6,696 nt of DNA from JAYZVT01 sp050248375 (lineage in GTDB: Bacteria > Pseudomonadota > Alphaproteobacteria > Rhizobiales > Methyloligellaceae). The position numbers and the translations under genes are program-made. The notes under the pieces were generated by a model. That model worked only from the letters and a program-made list of their open reading frames with translations, searched no databases and had not been told where the DNA came from. The stretch is taken from assembly GCA_050248375.1 (NCBI GenBank), contig JBFWSL010000205.1:1-6696 (forward strand), in the 5' to 3' direction. Every line of letters starts with the position of its first letter. The stretch's first letter is position 1. This document shows positions 1 to 4,650 of this stretch, in pieces.

Positions 1-500
1 TCCTTCTCGATGACCTTGCCGTCCTCGCCCACGAACCGGACCGTCAGCTTGCCCTTGCCGGGGAAGAGGAAGTCGGTGGCGCGGTACTGGTCGCCGAAAG
101 CGTGACGGCCGATGATGACGGGCTGGGTCCAGCCGGGCACGAGGCGCGGCACGTTCTTGCAGATGATCGGCTCGCGGAAGATGACGCCGCCGAGGATGTT
201 GCGGATGGTGCCGTTGGGCGAGCGCCACATCTCCTTCAGGCCGAATTCCTCGACCCGGGCCTCGTCGGGCGTGATGGTGGCGCACTTGACGCCGACGCCG
301 TGCTTCTTGATGGCGTTGGCCGCGTCCACGGTGACCTGGTCGTTGGTCTTGTCGCGGTACTCGACGCCGAGGTCGTAATACTCGAGCGTGATGTCGAGAT
401 AGGGATGGATCAGCTTGTCCTTGATGAGTTGCCAGATAATGCGCGTCATCTCGTCGCCGTCGAGTTCGACGACCGGGTTCTTCACCTTGATCTTGCTCAT
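1..500 (-). CDS. icd: NADP-dependent isocitrate dehydrogenase, N-terminal part (gene runs off the left edge)
   Basis: This gene encodes isocitrate dehydrogenase (NADP+), which oxidatively decarboxylates isocitrate to 2-oxoglutarate in the cytoplasmic TCA cycle. The minus strand reads from ATG at 500-498 with no stop to base 1, giving 166 residues of a family usually near 405. The start MSKIKVKNPVVELDGDEMTR is typical of the eukaryotic-like homodimeric class. The block MWRSPNGTIRNILGG followed by FREPI (residues 91-112) carries the isocitrate-binding Ser94, Asn96, Arg100 and Arg109. IIGRHAFGDQYRATDF carries Arg132; this numbering coincides with human IDH1. A GAGGG ribosome site lies 10 bases before the ATG. 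The gene is divergent from trmJ. The C-terminal half, with the remaining metal and NADP contacts, is outside the window. No frameshift or odd residue is visible. Family assignment is very secure. Confidence 0.97.
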   Translation of the reverse strand, partial: MSKIKVKNPVVELDGDEMTRIIWQLIKDKLIHPYLDITLEYYDLGVEYRDKTNDQVTVDAANAIKKHGVGVKCATITPDEARVEEFGLKEMWRSPNGTIRNILGGVIFREPIICKNVPRLVPGWTQPVIIGRHAFGDQYRATDFLFPGKGKLTVRFVGEDGKVIEK

Positions 501-696
501 GTTCGGGGGGCCCTCATGCTTGGGGATGGAGCGGCCGGGCGGCCGGTGTTCGCGGTGACAGGAAGGTGCCGGGGCCGCGTGCCCGATGCGCCCGCACCTC
601 TGGCGTCGCAGGCCCTATAGCACTAGGTTCAGCCGCGCGCAAAGTCCGCCATCAGTCGCGCATGGCGGGACGGGCCGCGAGGGGTGGACGCTTTCG
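501..696. other. icd/trmJ divergent intergenic region
   Basis: These 196 bases separate two divergently transcribed genes and must hold the start signals for both unless one is read from further away. No convincing long ORF, RNA gene or repeat is visible. The only promoter-like sequence I can support is a weak -35/-10 pair pointing toward icd (listed separately). The central CTATAG (615-620) is palindromic, so it could act as a -10 core on either strand. On the plus strand no TTG-type -35 lies at the right distance before it. Confidence 0.5.
614..642 (-). promoter_or_regulatory. Weak candidate promoter for icd
   Basis: On the minus strand TTGCGC (642-637) is followed after 17 bases by TATAGG (619-614). 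The TTG of the -35 and the TATA of the -10 match sigma70 consensus, and the rest does not. The predicted start near 607 would give a leader of about 107 bases before the icd ATG. Such a partial match can arise by chance in this composition, so this is only a candidate. Confidence 0.3.
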
Positions 697-1569
697 ATGC
701 CAGACAAACCGACCGCAACGGCAACCGGGAGGACCCGGCGGCGAAGGACGGCCCGGCGCGGCTCCGCCCCGGCGCCCTATCCCGAAGGCGCGCCGGCTTC
801 CCCGGCGGTCATCCTGGTCGAGCCGCAGTTGGGCGAGAACATCGGGGCGGCGGCGCGGGCCATGGCCAATTTCGGCCTGGAGGACCTCAGGCTGGTGGCG
901 CCGCGCGACGGCTGGCCCAACGAGACCGCCATCGCGGCGGCGGCCGGCGGGGCCTGGGTGGCGGAAGGGGCGAAGGTCTACGGCACCCTGGAGGAGGCGG
1001 TTGCGGACCTGCATTTCGTCTGCGCCACCACGGCGCGGCCGCGCGAGATGCTCAAGCCGGTGCTGAAGCCCGACACGGCGGTGGCGGAATTCAGCCGGCG
1101 CGCGCGGGAGGGGCAATGCTGCGGATTGCTGTTCGGGCGGGAGCGGGACGGGCTCAGTAACGACCATATCTCGCTCGCCGACGCCATTGTCACGGCCCCG
1201 GTCAATCCGCGCTTCGCCTCGCTGAATCTGGCCCAGGCGGTACTGCTCATCGGCTATGAATGGGTGCGCCAGCACTCGCCCGACAGCCTGGGACGGGCCA
1301 CCCGCTTCGACGGACCGGCTTCGGAGGGGCTGAACATGCCCCGGACCCGGCCGGCGACCCGGGCGGAGCTTTCCGGGTTCTTCGGACAGCTCGAAAAAGC
1401 CCTGGATGAGTCGGGATTTCTCTATCCGCCCGACAAGCGCCCAACAATGGTCCGGAATATTCGCAATATGTTCCATCGCATGGGGGCGACGGAGCAGGAT
1501 ATCCGAAGCCTGCGGGGCATTGTCGCCTCGCTCGCCAAGCCCCGCCGCAGGGGCGGACAATCGTCATAG
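697..1569 (+). CDS. trmJ: tRNA (cytidine/uridine-2'-O-)-methyltransferase TrmJ-like, SPOUT family
   Basis: This is probably the SAM-dependent enzyme that 2'-O-methylates position 32 of tRNA anticodon loops. It has 290 residues from ATG 697, with purine-rich GAGGGG at 679-684 upstream. The same frame is open to an ATG at 586, but that extension is low-complexity and falls in intergenic DNA. The SPOUT motifs appear in order. Motif 1 is NIGAAARAMANFGL (residues 48-61) with the conserved Asn48 and Arg54. Motif 2 is FGRERDGLSN (146-155). Motif 3 is SLNLAQAVLLIGYEW (175-189), which forms the trefoil-knot SAM site. A helical tail (about 225-285) follows, as in TrmJ. E. coli TrmJ has 246 residues; the excess is mostly an Arg-rich N-terminal stretch (residues 12-21) before the core begins near residue 37. 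The TrmH/SpoU superfamily is certain. The position-32 specificity rests on overall resemblance to the TrmJ group. Confidence 0.88.
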   Translation: MPDKPTATATGRTRRRRTARRGSAPAPYPEGAPASPAVILVEPQLGENIGAAARAMANFGLEDLRLVAPRDGWPNETAIAAAAGGAWVAEGAKVYGTLEEAVADLHFVCATTARPREMLKPVLKPDTAVAEFSRRAREGQCCGLLFGRERDGLSNDHISLADAIVTAPVNPRFASLNLAQAVLLIGYEWVRQHSPDSLGRATRFDGPASEGLNMPRTRPATRAELSGFFGQLEKALDESGFLYPPDKRPTMVRNIRNMFHRMGATEQDIRSLRGIVASLAKPRRRGGQSS

Positions 1570-1579
1570 TTCCGCCCCT
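1549..1579 (+). terminator. Hairpin across the trmJ stop codon, weak terminator candidate
   Basis: AGGGGCGGA (1549-1557) and TCCGCCCCT (1571-1579) form a perfect 9-bp stem with a 13-base loop that contains the TAG stop at 1567-1569. It is followed by ATTATGGTATT, which is AT-rich but not a U-tract. It could be a poor intrinsic terminator or an mRNA 3'-end stabiliser. The overlap with the stop codon means a terminating ribosome would melt it. Confidence 0.35.
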
Positions 1580-1584
1580 ATTAT
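1579..1584 (+). promoter_or_regulatory. Possible -10 element before the secreted-protein gene
   Basis: TATTAT at 1579-1584 matches the sigma70 -10 consensus at five of six bases and is one of the few AT-rich hexamers in this region. No good -35 is present: the nearest, CGGACA at 1554-1559, needs a 19-base spacer. A start near 1591 would leave a leader of about 55 bases before ATG 1646. An alternative is TTGCGA (1589-1594) with TAGCTT (1611-1616), which is equally weak. Confidence 0.25.
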
Positions 1585-1645
1585 GGTATTGCGATGACGC
1601 GAATTGATGGTAGCTTGCCGACCCAACGAAAACAGGGGCTGTTGA

Positions 1646-2311
1646 ATGTATAAGAGGTTTGCGCGTCCGTTTGCGGCTGCGGCCGCGATGGCCATTCTGG
1701 CCGTCGCGCTGGCGGGGCCGGCAGTGGCGCAGGAATCCGCGAAAAACACGGAAAAGGGAGACCAGTCCATCACCATCAGCGATCGCGCCCTCAGGGTGCT
1801 GATCAGCCTGGCGTGGGCTTATCTGCCGGAGGAATATGCCCGCTCCGACGGTACCAAGGTGCGGGTGGACAAATCGGACCCGAACAAGTTCATCGTGCCG
1901 CTGGACGACGCGCGGCGCGTATTTTCTGTCGCCTACCGCACCGCCGCGGCCCAGAAATGCGGGCTCGACGAGATGGCGTTCATCAACCTTTCGGCGATGA
2001 TGAAGGGCGAACGGGCACAGGAAAAATGGTCGAGGGAGCAGCTTTTCTTCCTCAACCGGCTGCATCTGGCCACGGTCATGTATCTGCTGGAGCGTCCGGG
2101 CGAGCAGTCGGCGGACTCCTCCACGCCAACCGGCGCCGGCGGCACCAGCCAGGCCCCCAGCGTGCCGGAGCTTGCGGCGCAGGCGGACAAGGACAAGAAG
2201 GCCGTGGTCGCGTGCACCGATGCCCAGAAGGACTATCTGAAGAAGCAGATCGAGGCCTACGTTCTGGACGTGGAGATGTCCCTGCCGCAGAAGAAGAAGT
2301 CCTCGGGCTGA
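1646..2311 (+). CDS. Hypothetical exported protein with signal peptide
   Basis: I do not recognise this 221-residue protein. Residues 1-28 look like a Sec signal peptide: basic start (K3, R4, R7), Ala-rich hydrophobic core (9-23), and AVA ahead of Gln29 as a signal peptidase I site. No lipobox cysteine is present, so the product should be soluble periplasmic or secreted. The mature part is mostly helical-looking: about 45-60, then 87-104, 107-120 and 128-150. A low-complexity Ser/Thr/Gly/Pro linker (155-172) follows, then a charged C-terminal helix (174-213) and a lysine-rich end. There are only two cysteines, Cys105 and Cys190, one on each side of the linker, so a disulfide is possible. The start is supported by AGGGG at 1634-1638, seven bases before the ATG. 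It lies between trmJ and rpsD in the same direction and has its own downstream terminator-like hairpin at 2365-2388. Clean coding bias and a plausible signal peptide make it a real gene; the function is unknown. Confidence 0.85.
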   Translation: MYKRFARPFAAAAAMAILAVALAGPAVAQESAKNTEKGDQSITISDRALRVLISLAWAYLPEEYARSDGTKVRVDKSDPNKFIVPLDDARRVFSVAYRTAAAQKCGLDEMAFINLSAMMKGERAQEKWSREQLFFLNRLHLATVMYLLERPGEQSADSSTPTGAGGTSQAPSVPELAAQADKDKKAVVACTDAQKDYLKKQIEAYVLDVEMSLPQKKKSSG

Positions 2312-2328
2312 GGGCTTCCTCCGCGGAA

Positions 2329-2356
2329 TTGACACCCGGACGCGATCGCGTATAAC
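2329..2356 (+). promoter_or_regulatory. Strong sigma70-type promoter for rpsD
   Basis: TTGACA (2329-2334) is a perfect -35, and TATAAC (2351-2356) matches the -10 consensus at five of six, with a 16-base spacer. It starts 17 bases after the stop of the secreted-protein gene and points at rpsD. The predicted start is about 2362-2364, giving a leader of roughly 132 bases. The spacer contains the perfect palindrome CGCGATCGCG (2341-2350). This is by far the best promoter in the window and suits a ribosomal protein gene. Confidence 0.88.
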
Positions 2357-2364
2357 ACCACCCG

Positions 2365-2388
2365 GCGGGCCGTTTAGGCCCGCTTTTT
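2365..2388 (+). terminator. Intrinsic-terminator-shaped hairpin at the rpsD transcription start
   Basis: GCGGGCC (2365-2371) and GGCCCGC (2377-2383) form a perfect 7-bp GC stem with loop GTTTA, followed at once by five T (2384-2388). This is a textbook terminator shape and can end transcripts arriving from the secreted-protein gene. It lies just downstream of the rpsD -10, so rpsD mRNA made from that promoter would begin with this hairpin. There it may act as a 5'-end stabiliser or an attenuator rather than a normal terminator. Confidence 0.75.
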
Positions 2389-2418
2389 ACGTGCCCGAGA
2401 CGCGCTGTAATGGCGCGA

Positions 2419-2470
2419 TCTGTCGGCCCTGGAGACGGGGCAGAGGAGGGCGCGATGGATATTCGACAGA
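2419..2470 (+). promoter_or_regulatory. Candidate structured leader of rpsD mRNA
   Basis: Bases 2419-2425 (TCTGTCG) are the exact reverse complement of 2464-2470, and a G-U pair (2426/2463) can extend the helix to 8 bp. It would enclose the uORF ribosome site and start codon. Inside it GCCCT (2426-2430) can pair either with GGGGC (2437-2441), leaving the SD at 2444-2449 free, or with AGGGC (2447-2451), covering part of that SD. These are mutually exclusive states of the kind used in translational control. A small hairpin CGCGC/GCGCG (2401-2405/2413-2417) lies upstream. A 7-bp match in about 130 bases is not rare by chance, so conservation would decide. Confidence 0.35.
2444..2449 (+). promoter_or_regulatory. 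Consensus Shine-Dalgarno site of the rpsD leader ORF
   Basis: AGGAGG sits five bases before ATG 2455. It is a better match to the anti-SD than the rpsD site itself, which is GGAG at 2485-2488, seven bases before ATG 2496. A perfect SD in front of a 14-codon frame argues that ribosomes load there. Confidence 0.6.
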
Positions 2471-2499
2471 CCATTCCGATTAACGGAGTTCACATATGA
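2455..2499 (+). CDS. Putative 14-codon upstream ORF (leader peptide) overlapping the rpsD start
   Basis: The frame reads MDIRQTIPINGVHI and stops at TGA 2497-2499, overlapping the rpsD ATG (2496-2498) as ATGA, the classic arrangement for translational coupling. A consensus AGGAGG lies five bases upstream. The same frame extends back to an ATG at 2410 (29 codons), but that start has no ribosome site. It includes CGA and ATA, codons that GC-rich alphaproteobacteria usually avoid, so the peptide itself may matter less than the act of translating it. The rpsD SD lies inside the uORF, so translating ribosomes would cover and unfold that region. No homology is claimed. It could equally be a chance frame, although SD quality and exact overlap both argue against that. 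Confidence 0.5.
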   Translation: MDIRQTIPINGVHI

Positions 2500-3116
2500 C
2501 CAAGCGCATCAGCGCCAAGTTCAAGATCGACCGCCGCCTCGGGGAAAATCTCTGGGGCCGGGCCAAGAGCCCCTTCAACAAGCGCGAATACGGCCCGGGC
2601 GAGCATGGCCAGCGCCGCCGCCGCGGCAAGCTGTCCGACTTCGGCCTGCAGCTTCGCGCCAAGCAGAAGCTGAAGGGTTACTACGGCAACATCAACGAGA
2701 AGCAGTTCAAGGCCATCTACCAGGAAGCCACCCGCATGAAGGGTGACACCAGCGAGAATCTCATCGGCCTGCTGGAGTGCCGTCTCGACGCCATCGTCTA
2801 CCGCTCGAAATTCGTGCCGACGGTGTTTTCCGCGCGCCAGTTCGTCAACCATGGCCATGTCAACGTCAACGGCAGGCGCGTGACCATTCCGAGCTACCGC
2901 TGCAAGCCGGGCGACGTGGTGGAGGTGCGCGAGAAGGCGCGCAACTTCGCGCTGGCGCTGGAGGCCTCGCAGTCCACCGACCGGGACGTGCCGGACTACA
3001 TCCAGGCCGACCATTCCAAGATGACCGCCCAGTTCAACAGGGTGCCGGCGCTGGCCGACGTGCCCTATCCGGTGATGATGGAACCGAACCTGGTCATCGA
3101 GTACTACTCCCGCTGA
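2496..3116 (+). CDS. rpsD: 30S ribosomal protein S4
   Basis: S4 binds 16S rRNA directly, nucleates assembly of the 30S body, and lines the mRNA entry channel. The 206-residue product has full family length. The N-terminal region (1-95) carries YGPGEHGQRRRRGKLSDFGL (residues 32-51) and QLRAKQKLKGYYG (52-64). The S4 RNA-binding fold (about 96-157) starts at CRLDAIVYR and includes ARQFVNHGHVNVNGRRV (113-129). The end, NLVIEYYSR, is typical. The N-terminus has no zinc-knuckle cysteines; Cys95 and Cys136 are the only ones. In E. coli rpsD sits in the alpha operon and S4 represses that operon. Here it stands alone with its own promoter, leader and terminator, so any autoregulation would have to act on the 2364-2495 leader. 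The start is supported by GGAG seven bases upstream and by family length. Confidence 0.98.
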   Translation: MTKRISAKFKIDRRLGENLWGRAKSPFNKREYGPGEHGQRRRRGKLSDFGLQLRAKQKLKGYYGNINEKQFKAIYQEATRMKGDTSENLIGLLECRLDAIVYRSKFVPTVFSARQFVNHGHVNVNGRRVTIPSYRCKPGDVVEVREKARNFALALEASQSTDRDVPDYIQADHSKMTAQFNRVPALADVPYPVMMEPNLVIEYYSR

Positions 3117-3138
3117 TCCTTCGACGGGACCGGATTTC

Positions 3139-3163
3139 AGGGCCGCCTCCGGGCGGCCCTTTG
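3139..3163 (+). terminator. Intrinsic terminator of rpsD
   Basis: AGGGCCGCC (3139-3147) and GGCGGCCCT (3152-3160) form a perfect 9-bp GC-rich stem with a TCCG tetraloop, followed by TTTGCTTTC. It begins 23 bases after the rpsD stop. It should make rpsD monocistronic and separate it from the nitrilase gene. Confidence 0.85.
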
Positions 3164-3227
3164 CTTTCGCGCGGGGCCCGTGGGCCATTGTGGAGCGCCG
3201 CCGTGGCGGCGTAAGTTTCCGGCATCG

Positions 3228-3232
3228 GGAGG
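3228..3232 (+). promoter_or_regulatory. Ribosome binding site that fixes the nitrilase start
   Basis: GGAGG lies seven bases before ATG 3240 but only one base before the in-frame ATG 3234. The longer frame from ATG 3180 would cover non-conserved sequence. The start is therefore taken as 3240. Confidence 0.8.
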
Positions 3233-3239
3233 AATGCAG

Positions 3240-4199
3240 ATGACCTCGAAGTTCATCGCCGCCGTCGTCCAGGATTGTCCGGCCGTTCTCGACCGGGAAG
3301 CGACGCTGGAGAAGATCGACCGGCTGACGCGCCGGGCGGCGGAGAAAGGCGCTTCGCTGGTGCTGTTTCCCGAAGCCTTCGTCTCCGCCTATCCCAAGGG
3401 TCTCGACTTCGGCGCGCGGGTCGGCTCGCGCTCGCCGGAAGGGCGGGAGATGTTCCGCCGCTATTACGAGAGCGCCATCGACGTGCCGGGGCCCGGCACG
3501 CAGATGATCGGCCGCGCGGCCAGGGCGGCCGGCGTATACCTGGTCATCGGCGTTATCGAGCGCGATGGCGGCACGCTCTACTGCACGGTGCTGTTCTTCG
3601 CGCCGGACGGCTCGCTGCTCGGCAAGCACCGCAAGCTGATGCCGACCGCTTCCGAGCGGCTGATCTGGGGCTTCGGCGACGGCTCGACCCTGCCGGTGTT
3701 CGATACGGAAGTTGGCCGGCTCGGCGCGGTGATCTGCTGGGAGAACTACATGCCCCTGCTGCGCACGGCGATGTATTCCAAGAATATCCAGATCTACTGT
3801 GCTCCCACGGCGGACGACCGTGATACCTGGCTGCCGAGCATGACCCATGTGGCCCTGGAGGGCCGCTGCTTCGTGCTGTCGGCCTGCCAGTATCTCACCC
3901 GCGGCGATTGCCCGGCGGACTACGCCGCGCTGCAGGGCGACGATCCCGCCACGGTGCTGATGCGCGGGGGAAGCTGCATCGTCTCCCCGTCCGGCCAGGT
4001 GCTGGCGGGGCCGGATTTCGACGGCCCGTGCATCCTGACCGCGGAGATCGACCGGGAGGAGATCGTGCGGGGCAAGTACGATTTCGATGTGGTCGGCCAC
4101 TACGCCCGGCCGGACGTGTTCCGGCTGCATGTCAACGAGCGGGCGGCTCCGGCGGTGGTGACCAGCGATCCGGGCGTCAACGACCCCTTCGCCGAGTAG
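3240..4199 (+). CDS. Nitrilase, plant NIT4-like subgroup
   Basis: This is a carbon-nitrogen hydrolase of 319 residues, predicted to hydrolyse a nitrile to the carboxylic acid and ammonia. The Glu-Lys-Cys triad is visible: Glu45 in LVLFPEAFVSAYPKG, Lys132 in GKHRKLMPT, and Cys166 in GAVICWENYMPLLR. Glu139 (SERLIWGFGDGS) is the further conserved acidic residue. CWEN.MPLLR, QIYCAPTADDRDTW, FVLSACQY and SPSGQVLAGPDF with VGHYARPDV near the end are hallmarks of true nitrilases, closest in flavour to plant NIT1/NIT4 and bacterial relatives, rather than amidases or carbamoylases. NIT4 acts on beta-cyanoalanine in cyanide detoxification, but the substrate here cannot be read from sequence. No signal peptide is present, so it is cytoplasmic; the family usually forms spiral oligomers. 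It is isolated from rpsD by a terminator and convergent with grxD. No obvious promoter or partner gene is seen, so its physiological role is open. Confidence 0.93.
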   Translation: MTSKFIAAVVQDCPAVLDREATLEKIDRLTRRAAEKGASLVLFPEAFVSAYPKGLDFGARVGSRSPEGREMFRRYYESAIDVPGPGTQMIGRAARAAGVYLVIGVIERDGGTLYCTVLFFAPDGSLLGKHRKLMPTASERLIWGFGDGSTLPVFDTEVGRLGAVICWENYMPLLRTAMYSKNIQIYCAPTADDRDTWLPSMTHVALEGRCFVLSACQYLTRGDCPADYAALQGDDPATVLMRGGSCIVSPSGQVLAGPDFDGPCILTAEIDREEIVRGKYDFDVVGHYARPDVFRLHVNERAAPAVVTSDPGVNDPFAE

Positions 4200-4222
4200 G
4201 ACCCGGGTTTCGCGGACAGCAG

Positions 4223-4254
4223 AAAAGGCCCGCGGGCGCGCCCGCGGGCCTTGT
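4223..4254. terminator. Bidirectional terminator between nitrilase and grxD
   Basis: Bases 4225-4236 and 4241-4252 form a perfect 12-bp stem with a CGCG tetraloop; the whole 4225-4252 block is one palindrome. On the minus strand the stem is followed by TTTTCT, so it is a strong terminator for grxD. On the plus strand the tail is TTGTCG, weaker but probably sufficient for the nitrilase. It occupies most of the 81-base convergent gap. Confidence 0.88.
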
Positions 4255-4280
4255 CGCATCCGTGCCGTGAGGCGTCCGCG

Positions 4281-4631
4281 TCAGGCGGTGAGCGTCTGCT
4301 GGTTGTTTGCGACGCCCTTGTCATCGAGAAGCTGCTTCAGTTCGCCGTCCTGGAACATCTCGCGGATGATGTCGCAGCCGCCGACGAACTCGCCCTTCAC
4401 GTAGAGCTGGGGAATGGTCGGCCAGTTGGTGTAGCTCTTGATCCCCTCGCGCACGCCCATGTCGTCGAGGACGTTGATGTCCTTGTACTCGACACCCATG
4501 TGGTTGAGGATCTGGGTGACCTGGTGCGAGAAGCCGCACTGCGGGAACTGCTTGGTGCCCTTCATGAAAAGCACCACGTCGTTGTCGGATACCTGCTTGC
4601 GTATCCAGTCGTGAATCTCGTTCTGGCTCAT
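4281..4631 (-). CDS. grxD: Monothiol CGFS glutaredoxin (Grx4 type)
   Basis: Grx4-type proteins carry a glutathione-ligated [2Fe-2S] cluster in the cytoplasm and pass it on, often with BolA. The product has 116 residues, close to the usual single-domain length. The active motif is CGFS at Cys32-Ser35, preceded by the glutathione-contacting Lys24 (MKGTKQFPQ). WPTIPQLYVKGEFVGGCDI (residues 70-88) holds the cis-Pro TIP loop and the GGCD glutathione-binding end. Start ATG 4631 is preferred over an upstream in-frame ATG at 4724: MSQNEIHDWI is the normal N-terminus, AAGGAC lies nine bases upstream, and the longer version would overlap bolA. The gene lies 19 bases after bolA and is the last in the purL-bolA-grxD run, ending at the palindromic terminator. 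The assignment is secure. Confidence 0.97.
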   Translation of the reverse strand: MSQNEIHDWIRKQVSDNDVVLFMKGTKQFPQCGFSHQVTQILNHMGVEYKDINVLDDMGVREGIKSYTNWPTIPQLYVKGEFVGGCDIIREMFQDGELKQLLDDKGVANNQQTLTA

Positions 4632-4650
4632 GGGGAAAACGTCCTTGGGT

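Noticed and set aside
102..620. 172-codon plus-strand frame at the left end
   Set aside because: It is the antisense of icd, whose minus-strand translation matches the isocitrate dehydrogenase family residue by residue.
586..696. Extended trmJ start at ATG 586
   Set aside because: The added 37 residues are non-conserved and sit in the divergent intergenic region; ATG 697 has a purine-rich site before it.
652..2335. Two long minus-strand frames opposite trmJ and the secreted-protein gene (652-1560 and 1247-2335)
   Set aside because: They overlap each other and genuine plus-strand genes, are rich in Arg/Pro/Gly, and have no motif.
2410..2454. Longer version of the rpsD leader ORF from ATG 2410
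   Set aside because: It is in frame, but no ribosome site precedes it, and the consensus AGGAGG is correctly spaced only for ATG 2455.
3196..3211. GC hairpin CGCCGCC/GGCGGCG before the nitrilase
   Set aside because: The loop is only two bases at full pairing, no T-tract follows, and it sits upstream of the ribosome site. I see no clear role; a chance inverted repeat is likely.
2490..4259. 589-codon open frame on the minus strand opposite rpsD and the nitrilase
   Set aside because: It lies antisense to two unmistakable genes, spans both their terminators, and its translation is Arg/His/Gly-rich with no recognisable motif. This is the usual antisense shadow of GC-rich coding DNA.
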